A stretch of DNA of 64,000 bases from Paenibacillus sp. Marseille-Q4541 (GCF_018310695.1 NZ_JAGXCY010000023.1:1-64000), one strand, 5' to 3'. Shown: positions 54,088 through 63,018, counted from the stretch's first letter. Numbers and translations: made by a program. The notes: generated by a model from the sequence alone, not told the origin.

Positions 54088-54966
54088 ATGGGAGTACCTA
54101 CTTTTCTTGAAACAGGTCATATGACGGCAGGTTTTCCTATTCGGGTGGTACATACAGGCGCACAGTTTAATTTTGCAGCACACTGGCATGAAGAGGTGGA
54201 ATTGGTTGTTGTGAGCGGGAAGTGTGCCAGAATTGGTGTATATAACCACATCTATGAATTAGAACAAGGAGATGTACTGCTTATTAAGCCAGGGGATGTT
54301 CACTGCTTCTTGCCAGGAACGGATCACTTAACAATTATCCAATTTCGGCTTGAACTATTAACGGGGAACTTTACAACCGAAGACGAAACACAGGACATGA
54401 AAAAACTTTTTCATAAAACATCGGTGATTCCCTCAATCATCAGTAGCGAGAAAAACTTAAGAAGGTATGTAGATGCCATTACAGAGGAAGAGAAAAATCA
54501 GCAGGTAGGATACCGATGGTTAATGATTGCTAGGCTATATGATCTTATCGTTCACTTATTGCGTACAAAGGCACCATCTACAGATGAATTGATTCAAGAG
54601 TGGCCTTATACTTCTTCGAAAAAATTCGAATTCATCGAAGCTATATGTGAATACCTAGAGGAGCATTATGCGGAACCTATTAAGCTGGGTCAGGTGGCAG
54701 AGCATATAAAGTTCAGTAAGTTTTACGTATGTAAAATGTTTAAAGAAATAAAGGGAGTCACACTGATGGAGTACTTAAATCATTTTCGGATTATTAAATC
54801 GGAATGGGCATTATTGTTTAGTAAAGATTCGATACTAGATATAGCCATAGGTCATGGATTTAACAATATGAATTCGTACAATCGTCTTTTTAAAAAATAC
54901 AATGACTGCACTCCGTCTGAATTCCGCAAAAAACATCGTACGAATATCACAAAATATGAAGGATGA
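54088..54966 (+). CDS. AraC family regulator with cupin sensor
   Basis: 292 residues. The N-terminal cupin domain (FNFAAHWHEEVELVVVSGK ... ELEQGDVLLIKPGDVHCF) binds the effector. The C-terminal AraC domain has two helix-turn-helix units (IKLGQVAEHIKFSKFYVCKMF and ILDIAIGHGFNNMNSYNRLF). It lies 84 bases upstream of a sugar ABC operon on the same strand and is the likely local activator. ATG 54088 follows AAAGGGTGG; an upstream GTG at 54064 is too close to its purine run. Confidence 0.88.
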   Translation: MGVPTFLETGHMTAGFPIRVVHTGAQFNFAAHWHEEVELVVVSGKCARIGVYNHIYELEQGDVLLIKPGDVHCFLPGTDHLTIIQFRLELLTGNFTTEDETQDMKKLFHKTSVIPSIISSEKNLRRYVDAITEEEKNQQVGYRWLMIARLYDLIVHLLRTKAPSTDELIQEWPYTSSKKFEFIEAICEYLEEHYAEPIKLGQVAEHIKFSKFYVCKMFKEIKGVTLMEYLNHFRIIKSEWALLFSKDSILDIAIGHGFNNMNSYNRLFKKYNDCTPSEFRKKHRTNITKYEG

Positions 54967-55018
54967 TCCACAATATTTGAGGAGAAAGCCCTCTCCAAAA
55001 TCAATATACTCTAATAAA

Positions 55019-55033
55019 TTGTAAGCGTTTCCT
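55019..55033 (+). promoter_or_regulatory. cre-like element upstream of the second sugar ABC operon
   Basis: TTGTAAGCGTTTCCT matches the cre core TGWAANCG but loses two bases at the 3' side. A copy of the same core with a similar flank (TTGTAAGCG ... CCTTTT) recurs at 56339 before the permease gene. Confidence 0.4.
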
Positions 55034-55050
55034 TTTGAAGGAGGGGGCTC

Positions 55051-56325
55051 ATGAAAAAGTTTAAGCGAAAATATTACTCCATTATTGTACTTATGAGCGC
55101 AGCGATGTTGTTATCCAGTTGTCAGTTAAATGGAATGAACCATTCAAAGCAAGAGGAGATTACGATATGGAGTTTTACCGATGAAGCGGGTTATGCCATT
55201 GAGAAATTCGAAGAGAAATATCCAGACATTAAGGTGAATTTCGTTAATATTCCTGGAAATTTCTATATTACGAAGCTTAAATCGGCACTGCAGACGACAT
55301 CCAAAGCACCGGATGTGTTTATGATTGAGAATGCGAATATAAGAGAACTCATTGATGTTCCATATCTCGAGAATTTGTCTGAATCACCGTATAACGCGAA
55401 TGACCTCATCCCCGAGCAATATCCTTTCGTGCAGGCGAATGAGAAAGATAGTGAAGGAAACATCAAGGCCTTAGGCTATCAAGGAACTCCTGGGGGGATA
55501 TATTACCGACGAGATTTGGCCAAACAATATTTGGGAACCGATGATCCAAAGAAGGTAAGTGAGCAGATCGGAACTTGGGAGGATATTTTCAAGATCGGGG
55601 AGCGCGTACAGCAGGAAAGTGGAAATCAAGTCCATGCACTTGCAAACTGGAATGCAATATCTAACTCTTATGATGGTATCCCTTGGGTTAAGGATGGAAA
55701 GTTTGTAATCGATGATACATATTTGAAGGTCCTTGACCTGGTTCGTGAAGCTCGTCAGCGCCGTGTACTTGCTGAGTTCGATGATGGAAGTGCCGGTTAT
55801 GCAGCATCAATGCAAAAGGGGCAAGTTATGTTCTATCCAGGAGCTACTTGGGCGTTACAATATACGTTTAAAGCAAATGCACCGGATACGAAAGGATTAT
55901 GGGGGCTTGCACAAGGACCATCTGCTTTTAGTTCGGGTGGAACTTATATTGCTATGTATAGTAAAAGTGACAAAAAGGATCTTGCTTGGAAGTTTATCGA
56001 GTTTTATAACTTTGATCATGATTTCCTATCCGAACTTGCGAAAGAACAAGACTATTTTACAAGTAATATGGTCGTGAACGATCAGCTTGCGAAAACCGTA
56101 ACTTCGGATTATCTAGGCGGACAGAAGCATTTTGAGTTCTTCTCAGAAGCAGCAAAACAGGTACCTGTCTATGAGAGAACCAAATACGATACGACGATTA
56201 ACAATGATATTTTTAAAAATGTACTCCAGTTGTATCTCAATAACGACATTAAGACAAAGGAAGAAGTCGTGAAGAGAATGAAACGTGATGTCAAATTGAG
56301 ATTTCCGGAGCTAGAAGTCGATTAG
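55051..56325 (+). CDS. Sugar ABC transporter substrate-binding lipoprotein
   Basis: 424 residues. Lipobox MLLSSCQLNG (Cys about residue 25). The mature part has the family 1 solute-binding opening ITIWSFTDEAGYAIEKFEEKYP and a typical SSGGTYIAMYSKS segment. It is the extracellular receptor of a carbohydrate importer encoded with the two following permeases. AAGGAGGGGG precedes ATG 55051. The ligand is unknown; no glycosidase is in this operon, unlike the one at 28161. An AraC-cupin regulator lies immediately upstream. Confidence 0.88.
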   Translation: MKKFKRKYYSIIVLMSAAMLLSSCQLNGMNHSKQEEITIWSFTDEAGYAIEKFEEKYPDIKVNFVNIPGNFYITKLKSALQTTSKAPDVFMIENANIRELIDVPYLENLSESPYNANDLIPEQYPFVQANEKDSEGNIKALGYQGTPGGIYYRRDLAKQYLGTDDPKKVSEQIGTWEDIFKIGERVQQESGNQVHALANWNAISNSYDGIPWVKDGKFVIDDTYLKVLDLVREARQRRVLAEFDDGSAGYAASMQKGQVMFYPGATWALQYTFKANAPDTKGLWGLAQGPSAFSSGGTYIAMYSKSDKKDLAWKFIEFYNFDHDFLSELAKEQDYFTSNMVVNDQLAKTVTSDYLGGQKHFEFFSEAAKQVPVYERTKYDTTINNDIFKNVLQLYLNNDIKTKEEVVKRMKRDVKLRFPELEVD

Positions 56326-56386
56326 CTTATTAGTTTAGTTGTAAGCGACTGCCTTTTATTATTCCGATGACTGGGGGGTACAATCC

Positions 56387-57277
56387 ATGTTTGCGAAGTC
56401 AATTCGTAAAGATCATTATGGTTACTATTTTATTGCACCGTTCTTTATCATTTTTCTCATATTTGGTCTCTATCCGATCCTTTATTCGCTCTATATCAGC
56501 TTTACGAACTGGGACGGCATCACCACACCAGATTTTGTAGGAATCGGTAATTATGTTTCTGTTTTGCAAGATCCACTATTCTATAAAACCCTTTTTAATA
56601 CGCTTTTTATTTGGGGAGTTTCTGTTGTTCCTCAGCTTACCGTTTCGCTTGTACTCGCCTTTATTCTCAATGATAAACTGCTCAAGGGGCGAGATTTTTT
56701 CAGAGCAGTCTATTTCTTCCCGAATATCGTTACAGCTGCATCACTCGGTTTACTAGTAAGTCTTATCTTTGATTGGCAGTCCGGGGGACTGAATCACTTT
56801 TTGGTTCAGGTAGGACTCATCGATGATCCGATTAATTGGAAAAACGATCCTTGGTTCATGCGTCTTATCGTGTCCGCGATTCTTTTCTTCCAATACTTTG
56901 GCTACTCGATGGTCATATATCTTGCCGGTCTGCAAGGCATTGATCCCTCTTTACAAGAAGCCGCTCAAATCGATGGTGCGGAGAAGAAGCATATTTTCTT
57001 TCATATTATCGTTCCAATGCTGCGTCCGATCATTCTGTTTCAGATTATTACGTCCATCATTGGAGGTATTCAAATTTTCGATCAGCCATTTACATTGACC
57101 AATGGAACCGGTGGGCCAGATCGCGCAGCAATGACTAGTATTATGTATTTATATAATGTCGCATTCCAGAGTACACGTTTTGGTTACGGGGCAGCGATTG
57201 CATTTTGTTTATTCATCATCATTATTCTGCTATCTGCCGTATCCTTTATGATGACGAAGCGGAAGAGCAGTTCTTAG
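56387..57277 (+). CDS. Sugar ABC transporter permease (MalF/UgpA type)
   Basis: 296 residues, six membrane helices. The EAA loop is LQEAAQIDGAEKKHIFFHIIVPML. FTNWDGITTPDFVGIGNYV is typical of the first extracellular loop. It starts after GGGGGG at 56387, 61 bases after the binding-protein gene, and its stop is 16 bases from the next permease. Confidence 0.9.
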   Translation: MFAKSIRKDHYGYYFIAPFFIIFLIFGLYPILYSLYISFTNWDGITTPDFVGIGNYVSVLQDPLFYKTLFNTLFIWGVSVVPQLTVSLVLAFILNDKLLKGRDFFRAVYFFPNIVTAASLGLLVSLIFDWQSGGLNHFLVQVGLIDDPINWKNDPWFMRLIVSAILFFQYFGYSMVIYLAGLQGIDPSLQEAAQIDGAEKKHIFFHIIVPMLRPIILFQIITSIIGGIQIFDQPFTLTNGTGGPDRAAMTSIMYLYNVAFQSTRFGYGAAIAFCLFIIIILLSAVSFMMTKRKSSS

Positions 57278-57293
57278 GGAGGGGGAAAATCTA

Positions 57294-58175
57294 ATGCAAA
57301 CAGCGAAACCGGTAGAACAAAACGTTACGATACAGAGACACACGAAAGTAAGGCAGCCATTAACGGTAGGCAAAGTAATTATCTACCTTTTCCTTGTCAT
57401 CCTCGCCGTGATCTGTATCATTCCATTTTACTTAATGCTCATCTATTCCACACACAACAATGCAACGATTGCATCGACATTCACCTTCCTTCCCGGACAA
57501 TTTCTAATCGATAATTATATGAACATGGCATCCAAAATCAATATTTGGCGGGGGTTTGCTAACAGCTTTTTTATTGCAGGAAGCTCTACAGTACTGTCTT
57601 TATATATCGGTGCACTTACGGCATATGGCTTTGCCAAATTTAAGTTTAAAGGTCGTACTTGGTTATTCTTGTTTCTGCTAGCTACAATGATGGTACCAGG
57701 GCAGCTTGCTCTGATCGGAATGTATCGTTTGTTCAGTACACTCGGACTTCTGGATAGCTATACAGCCATTATTTTACCTGCAGCAGCGAACGCATTTAAT
57801 GTGTTCTTTATCAAACAGTTCATAGAGAGTAGTATCCCTGACGAAATCATTGAGTCCGCTCGCGTGGATAGTGCAGGAGAGTTCCGCACATTTAATCAGA
57901 TTGTATTACCTATTCTTGGACCTGCGATTTCGGCATTGGGAATTTTCACATTTATCGGTTCGTGGAACAATTTTCTTACGCCGCTCGTACTCTTTTTCTC
58001 ACTAGATAAATATCCGCTACCTGTACTCGTAGCACTTGTGCAAGGATACTATGGAATGGACTATGGATTACTTTATCTAGGAGTCGCGATCTCTATCGTT
58101 CCTATTATCATTGTATTCGCGATCTTCTCCAGACAAATTATAGGTAGCGTAGCTTTAGGGGCAGTCAAAGGATAA
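57294..58175 (+). CDS. Sugar ABC transporter permease (MalG/UgpE type)
   Basis: 293 residues, six membrane helices after a hydrophilic N-terminal stretch of about 27 residues. The EAA loop reads IIESARVDSAGEFRTFNQIVLP, with Ser in place of the usual second Glu/Ala pair. It ends GSVALGAVKG as usual for the family. GGAGGGGG precedes ATG 57294. It closes the operon; an ATPase subunit must come from elsewhere. Confidence 0.9.
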   Translation: MQTAKPVEQNVTIQRHTKVRQPLTVGKVIIYLFLVILAVICIIPFYLMLIYSTHNNATIASTFTFLPGQFLIDNYMNMASKINIWRGFANSFFIAGSSTVLSLYIGALTAYGFAKFKFKGRTWLFLFLLATMMVPGQLALIGMYRLFSTLGLLDSYTAIILPAAANAFNVFFIKQFIESSIPDEIIESARVDSAGEFRTFNQIVLPILGPAISALGIFTFIGSWNNFLTPLVLFFSLDKYPLPVLVALVQGYYGMDYGLLYLGVAISIVPIIIVFAIFSRQIIGSVALGAVKG

Positions 58176-58187
58176 GTTGTATTATAC

Positions 58188-58232
58188 AAGCAAGGTTGCT
58201 CTGCGTATTTCAGAGTAGCTTTGCTTTTTTCG
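58188..58232 (+). terminator. Terminator of the second sugar ABC operon
   Basis: AGCAAGGTTGCTCTG pairs with CAGAGTAGCTTTGCT around CGTATTT, then six T. Confidence 0.8.
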
Positions 58233-58388
58233 TATGTGTTCTAGTAATCGATCTAACGAAGGTAGGAAGGTGTATTATTAAGAGAAATTTATTAGAGTCT
58301 AATAGTAACAAAGAAATGTGAGATGAAATAGTCATGAATAAAACGTTACGCAGAGAGCCGCTGAAAAGCGGTTTTTATTTTATTTAAT

Positions 58389-58402
58389 AGAACATGTGTT
58401 CT
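58389..58402. promoter_or_regulatory. LexA-like palindrome, copy 1
   Basis: AGAACATGTGTTCT, a perfect GAAC-N4-GTTC site as in the Firmicute SOS box. GCGGTTTTT ends 12 bases upstream and is part of a small terminator hairpin. Confidence 0.45.
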
Positions 58403-58623
58403 TGTATGCGGTGAAATCCAACAATTGACTCGAAATAAGCCTAATCAACTCATAGAATACTATCACTTTGCTTCACTTTTCTGAGCATTTATAGAAAGAA
58501 TATCTCTTTCTAAGAGAAGAGAGTTTCTAAATTTCCTTGTATTAACTAAAAAAGGGGATAAATGATCGAAAAAATACGTATTTCACACGTATAAGTGATC
58601 AAAAGTGCGGTTTTTAGGGGGAT

Positions 58624-58637
58624 AGAACATATGTTCT
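58624..58637. promoter_or_regulatory. LexA-like palindrome, copy 2
   Basis: AGAACATATGTTCT, fully symmetric, eight bases after GTGCGGTTTTT. Confidence 0.5.
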
Positions 58638-58775
58638 AATAGAAGGATACTATGTAGATTAGGTATCAAATTGACCTTAAATTCTTAGAATCAACTCTTT
58701 TTCTATATAAATAGAAGGGCCAATGAACAAAAAATATAGGCATCTGGAAAGAGAAAGTGCGGTTTTGCATACACA

Positions 58776-58789
58776 AGAACATTTGTTCT
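58776..58789. promoter_or_regulatory. LexA-like palindrome, copy 3
   Basis: AGAACATTTGTTCT, nine bases after GTGCGGTTTT. A TATATAAA stretch follows within ten bases and a terminator lies 64 bases further, so a short transcript could start here. Confidence 0.5.
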
Positions 58790-58852
58790 GTTTGGGTATA
58801 TAAAATTGACGTTTACATAAATAAATGGATTTCAAAGATGATATAACGAAAA

Positions 58853-58882
58853 ATGTTGCCAAGTAGGCAACGTTTTTTTTAT
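58853..58882 (+). terminator. Strong terminator without an upstream gene
   Basis: GTTGCC-AAGTA-GGCAAC followed by eight T. There is no gene in the preceding 680 bases, so it may end a small RNA. Confidence 0.75.
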
Positions 58883-59013
58883 TTCATTGAGTGTTCTTCA
58901 GTGATTAAGGGAGATTAGAAAATGAAAATGAGATTTTGACTAAAGAATACATGAGCATACATGTGGCAAACTCTCATGCAGAATTCACTTCATTAGATAA
59001 CGCGAATTAAATC

Positions 59014-59074
59014 TTGACACACAATGAGGAAATCGTATACATTTGTATACAATCAACTGTATGCATTTGTATAC
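59014..59074 (+). promoter_or_regulatory. Promoter with two palindromic operators for the ABC exporter operon
   Basis: TTGACA (59014-59019), 16 bases, TATACA (59036-59041). The -10 box lies inside GTATACATTTGTATAC (59035-59050), and a second copy GTATGCATTTGTATAC spans 59059-59074, 24 bases further. A repressor bound to both would cover the -10 box and the start of transcription. Confidence 0.7.
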
Positions 59075-59098
59075 ACGATAAATAAAGGAGGATATAAC

Positions 59099-59431
59099 AT
59101 GCGTGAACGACATGAACATAAGAGGATGCACGGTCGTAGGGAACATCTGGAACAGAGATCTAAGGATTCTGAAGATGGCATAAGAGATTTATCGGATCAG
59201 CATCACAAAAAAGCTCAAACGTTTCGTCGTGGCCGGGCGATTACTTTCTTAGATAAGCTTTATGTGAATCGTGCGACTTTACAGCGACAGTTACAAGAGT
59301 CGACGTTTGATTCGATTAAAGATGTGCTACGTGGTGAACTAAAAGCAACAGAAACGATCATCGAAGAGTTTATTCATGTGTTTCAGCTTCATGAGGTTGG
59401 TTCTGAAGATAATAAAAGTAACAACGCTTGA
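59099..59431 (+). CDS. Unknown 110-residue protein leading the ABC exporter operon
   Basis: 110 residues. ATG 59099 has a perfect AAAGGAGG; the longer frame from 59024 reads through the operator repeats and is rejected. The N-terminal 50 residues are highly charged and rich in His, Arg and Lys (HEHKRMHGRREHLEQ). The rest is predicted helical (AITFLDKLYVNRATLQRQLQE ... ETIIEEFIHVFQLHE). No membrane segment, no obvious helix-turn-helix and no family that I recognise. It is 31 bases from the first ABC gene, so it is cotranscribed. It could be a regulator, an accessory factor or a ligand-binding protein for the exporter. It is not the short BmrB-type leader peptide. Confidence 0.8.
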   Translation: MRERHEHKRMHGRREHLEQRSKDSEDGIRDLSDQHHKKAQTFRRGRAITFLDKLYVNRATLQRQLQESTFDSIKDVLRGELKATETIIEEFIHVFQLHEVGSEDNKSNNA

Positions 59432-59462
59432 TGAAATACATTAGAGATAGGAAAGGAAAAAA

Positions 59463-61217
59463 ATGATGTCAAACGGTATATTAAAACCCTATTTTAAAGA
59501 AACATGGCGCATCTATCTCTCGTCGATTTCTTTACATGCGGTGGCTAGCATTGTATTTGCTAGTTTCCCAAGAGTGCTTGGTGAATTTACGGATCAACTT
59601 CAATCCGAAGATATGATCGCAAGCGATGTCATGCATTATAGCCTTTTACTGCTGATCATCGGAGCAGGGTACGCACTTATCGGGGGATACGGACAGTATC
59701 TCATCATGTATGTCGGTCGTTTATTTGAATTAATCACTCGCCGCAAACTTTTTGCACACTTGTCAGGGCTGAGTGAACACTATTATTCAAGAAATGGCAC
59801 GGGCAAATTATTAAGTTACTTTATGAATGATGTTACGGGGGTAAGGGAATCGATTTCTATGGGTATCAACACGATGGCAATGAGTACAATGCTTTTAATA
59901 TCCTGTATAGGTTCGATGGTTCTGAGTAATATTCCGATCTATCTCATCGCAGTCTCTCTTGGACCTTTGTTCCTGATTCCCTGGATCGTATCGCATTTCG
60001 GGCCAGCTATTCGTAAACGATCATTAAAAGTACAAGAGTCACTTGCTGCAATGACGGAATCAGCAGAAGAACAGTTCGGCGGAATACGAGTCACGAAAAA
60101 ATTCGCGGTCGAGCCAATCATGATCAAGCGTTTCGGTGTATATGTGGACCAGATAAGCGACAATCAGCTGTCACTGATCCGGATTTCTTCATTATTCCAA
60201 GCATTAATTCCGTTTCTCGGTTCCATGTCCTTGATTTTGTCGCTAGCGCTAGGCGGTTACCTAACCATCACTGGAAGGATCACACTCGGTAATTTCGTTG
60301 CGTTAACGCTATACGTTCGAATGTTGATAAACCCATTGCAGCAGATTGGTAATGTAATAAATACTGTACAGCGATCAAGCGCATCACTGCAAAGACTGAA
60401 CGAACTGGTGGCTGTTCAACCGGACATCGTTGAAGCTGAAGATGCCATACCGGTAGAGATGGACCGATCCGTAGTACATATCGAGGGGCTGACCTTTTCA
60501 TATCCAGAAACTTCTCGGCCTGCTATGCATAATATTGATCTGGTCATTGAACCTGGTATGACGCTCGGCATCGTTGGCCGTACCGGAAGCGGCAAGACCA
60601 CGCTTGTTAAGTTGTTGTTACGAATATATGAATCACCAGAGCAATCTATTAAGATCGGCGGAAGGGACATTCGCAAAATCAACCTTGAAAGCTTGCGTGG
60701 CCAGATCGCCTATGTGCCGCAAGACGGATTCCTGTTCAGCACAACGATTCGCGATAATATTGCCTTTGCTAAAAGGAAAGCTAGACAGGAAGAGGTCGAA
60801 ATAGCTGCTAAGAAAGCACAAATCTACAACAATATCATGGAATTCCCTGATCGGTTTGAGACGAAACTCGGGGAACGTGGTGTCACATTGTCCGGTGGAC
60901 AACGTCAGCGAACGAGCCTTGCAAGAGGTCTCATCAAGCAGGCACCCTTCATGATTCTTGACGACAGCGTCAGTGCTGTAGATGCAGTGACTGAGACGGA
61001 GATATTACACACGATCCAAGAAGAACGTGACGGAAAGACTACGATTATTATTGCGAACCGTATTAGTGCAGTTAAGCACGCTGATCTTATCATCGTTATG
61101 GATGAAGGTCGAATAGTACAGCGCGGTAAACACGAGGAACTGCTGAATGAGCCAGGGCAGTATGCTGCACTTCATGCCATTCAAGAGGAGGGAAGTCGGT
61201 ATGCTGCATCCTACTAA
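59463..61217 (+). CDS. bmrC: Heterodimeric ABC exporter half, degenerate-site subunit (BmrC-like)
   Basis: 584 residues: six membrane helices then an ATPase domain. Walker A GRTGSGKTTLVKLL, Q-loop YVPQDGFLF, signature LSGGQRQR. The residue after Walker B is Asp, not Glu (MILDDSVSAVD), and the H-loop His is Asn (IANRISAV). These are the marks of the non-catalytic partner in heterodimeric exporters such as BmrCD and TM287/288. Length matches B. subtilis BmrC (YheI). AAAGGAAAA precedes the ATG. It overlaps the next gene by 17 bases. Expected role: export of drugs or peptides. Confidence 0.9.
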   Translation: MMSNGILKPYFKETWRIYLSSISLHAVASIVFASFPRVLGEFTDQLQSEDMIASDVMHYSLLLLIIGAGYALIGGYGQYLIMYVGRLFELITRRKLFAHLSGLSEHYYSRNGTGKLLSYFMNDVTGVRESISMGINTMAMSTMLLISCIGSMVLSNIPIYLIAVSLGPLFLIPWIVSHFGPAIRKRSLKVQESLAAMTESAEEQFGGIRVTKKFAVEPIMIKRFGVYVDQISDNQLSLIRISSLFQALIPFLGSMSLILSLALGGYLTITGRITLGNFVALTLYVRMLINPLQQIGNVINTVQRSSASLQRLNELVAVQPDIVEAEDAIPVEMDRSVVHIEGLTFSYPETSRPAMHNIDLVIEPGMTLGIVGRTGSGKTTLVKLLLRIYESPEQSIKIGGRDIRKINLESLRGQIAYVPQDGFLFSTTIRDNIAFAKRKARQEEVEIAAKKAQIYNNIMEFPDRFETKLGERGVTLSGGQRQRTSLARGLIKQAPFMILDDSVSAVDAVTETEILHTIQEERDGKTTIIIANRISAVKHADLIIVMDEGRIVQRGKHEELLNEPGQYAALHAIQEEGSRYAASY

Positions 61218-63018
61218 GAATCAAACATTGGAACATGGAAAGAAGCCTAAACCACAATATCAGTCGGCTTTTCGAATCTTAGGTTCCTATATGATTCCGC
61301 ATCGGATCACTTTTGCTTTGGTTGTGGTCTGTACCCTGATCGCCATTGTGTCCGAACTATTCCAGCCATATTTAGTTAAGATTGTGATCGATGAGAATCT
61401 AATGGCTGGGAAGAACAATTTCAACAGTATAATAGTTATCTGCGTGATCTATTTCGGACTGTCTATATCCGGATTTGTGTTCACTTATTTGCAGAATAAT
61501 TTACTACAGTACGCAGGACAAAACATCGTGGCAAAGATACGAAAGCAATTGTTCGAGCATATTACGAAATTCTCAATGTCTTATTTTGATAAGACACCAA
61601 ATGGTAGTTTAATTACTCATGTCTCCAGTGATACCGAAGCAATAAACCAATTTTTCAATCAAGTGTTGCTCACGCTATTGAGAGACGGACTCACACTTCT
61701 TTTCATCCTAGTTATGATGTTTCAGCTCGATCCAACGCTCGGCACCTATTGTCTAGTTTTACTTCCGCTCATTGCCCTGATTTCAATATCATTCCGTTCT
61801 TTCATGCGGAATACGTTTCAGATGGCGCGAACACGGTTGTCCCGACTCATTGCGTTCGTAGCTGAGAATCTAGCCGGCATGAACCTGATTCAGGTCTTCC
61901 AACAGCAGAAAGCACAAGCTGAGCAATTCAAAGAACAAAATGATGCGTATTTCAAAGCTAATATTCGCGAAATTCGTACCATGGTTTTATTTAATCGATC
62001 ATTCGATTTTTTGAGCAACCTTACAATTGCGTTCGTGACATGGGTTGGTGGTAATGCTGTGCTTGGTCATACGCTCGAATTCGGTGTGCTCTATGCGTTC
62101 ATTACGTATATTCGCCAGTTTTTTCAGCCGATCAATGCAATTACACAGCAGTGGAATACACTGCAATCGGCAACCGTAGCTGTCAATCGTATCTGGGGAG
62201 TTTTTGATAATCAACCTGATATCATAGATCGTCCGCAGACGCTTCAATTGGATATGGAATCTATTCAAGGCCGTGTTGATTTCAATCAAATTACCTTTGG
62301 ATATAAGAGTGGTCCGCCCGTCTTTCGTGGCCTAGATCTTCACATCCATCCAGGGGAGATGGTAGGTATCGTTGGAACGACTGGCGCAGGTAAAAGCTCG
62401 CTTATGAGTCTGTTGTGCCGGTTCTATGATGTGCAAGATGGAAGCATACTCATAGATGGTCATGATATTCGAGATTTGAAGTATGCCCAATTACAGCGAG
62501 TTGTCGGCCTGGTTCAGCAAGAGCCTTATCTGTATGCAGGCAGTATCATTGATAATGTCCGGATGTTTGATGACTCCATTTCCCGGGAAGAGGTTATTCA
62601 CGCATGTGAATTCGTAGGAGCAGGTCCGATAGTAAGACGTATGAAGGAGGGTTACGATACGAGATTGTCAGAACGGGGAAGTGGACTGTCAGCAGGCGAA
62701 CGGCAGCTTTTATCTTTCGCACGTATCATTGTTTTTCGTCCAAAAATCCTTATACTAGATGAAGCCACGGCGAATCTAGATTCTCAGACAGAGCAATTGA
62801 TTCAACAGGCACTGCATGTTGTATCTGAAGGGCGTACTACGATGGTTATTGCGCATCGCTTATCGACGATCATGCAAGCCGATCGTATTATCGTCTTACG
62901 TCAGGGGGAGATCGCCGAATCAGGAACACATAAAGAGCTACTAGAGATACAAGGTTTTTATGAAGAATTATATCGTCATTCACAAGGAAAGGATCCAGTA
63001 TCCCCTTCTTATGTCTGA
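61201..63018 (+). CDS. bmrD: Heterodimeric ABC exporter half, catalytic-Glu subunit (BmrD-like)
   Basis: 605 residues. ATG 61201 lies behind GAGGAGGG inside the end of the preceding gene; the frame from 61147 is not preferred. Six membrane helices, then Walker A GTTGAGKSSLMSLL, Q-loop LVQQEPYLYAG, Walker B ILILDEATANLD with the catalytic Glu, and H-loop VIAHRLSTI. The signature is LSAGERQ instead of LSGGQ, which completes the degenerate composite site with its partner. Length is somewhat below BmrD (YheH) of B. subtilis. Together the two form one asymmetric multidrug-type exporter. Confidence 0.9.
   Translation: MLHPTKNQTLEHGKKPKPQYQSAFRILGSYMIPHRITFALVVVCTLIAIVSELFQPYLVKIVIDENLMAGKNNFNSIIVICVIYFGLSISGFVFTYLQNNLLQYAGQNIVAKIRKQLFEHITKFSMSYFDKTPNGSLITHVSSDTEAINQFFNQVLLTLLRDGLTLLFILVMMFQLDPTLGTYCLVLLPLIALISISFRSFMRNTFQMARTRLSRLIAFVAENLAGMNLIQVFQQQKAQAEQFKEQNDAYFKANIREIRTMVLFNRSFDFLSNLTIAFVTWVGGNAVLGHTLEFGVLYAFITYIRQFFQPINAITQQWNTLQSATVAVNRIWGVFDNQPDIIDRPQTLQLDMESIQGRVDFNQITFGYKSGPPVFRGLDLHIHPGEMVGIVGTTGAGKSSLMSLLCRFYDVQDGSILIDGHDIRDLKYAQLQRVVGLVQQEPYLYAGSIIDNVRMFDDSISREEVIHACEFVGAGPIVRRMKEGYDTRLSERGSGLSAGERQLLSFARIIVFRPKILILDEATANLDSQTEQLIQQALHVVSEGRTTMVIAHRLSTIMQADRIIVLRQGEIAESGTHKELLEIQGFYEELYRHSQGKDPVSPSYV

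Larger units (their letters stand above)
58233..59013. other. Gene-free region with three LexA-box-like palindromes
   Basis: About 780 bases without a supported gene. It holds a small hairpin terminator (CCGCT/AGCGG, 58357-58381), the palindrome AGAACATGTGTTCT (58389-58402), an inverted repeat TAGAAAGA/TCTTTCTA (58492-58512), AGAACATATGTTCT (58624-58637), AGAACATTTGTTCT (58776-58789) and a strong terminator at 58853-58880. Each AGAACA palindrome is preceded by GCGGTTTT at 8-12 bases. Short frames near copy 2 (ten and 14 codons) are not called. Confidence 0.55.

Noticed and set aside
58321-58376. 17-codon ORF overlapping the small hairpin at 58357
   Set aside because: No ribosome site and it reads through a terminator-like stem; chance ORF most likely.
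58233-59013. CRISPR array or phage attachment region
   Set aside because: The three palindromes are irregularly spaced (235 and 152 bases) with no spacer pattern, and no integrase or Cas gene is near.
59024-59098. N-terminal extension of the 110-residue protein
   Set aside because: The extra 25 codons are the translation of the operator repeats; a perfect AAAGGAGG precedes the downstream ATG.
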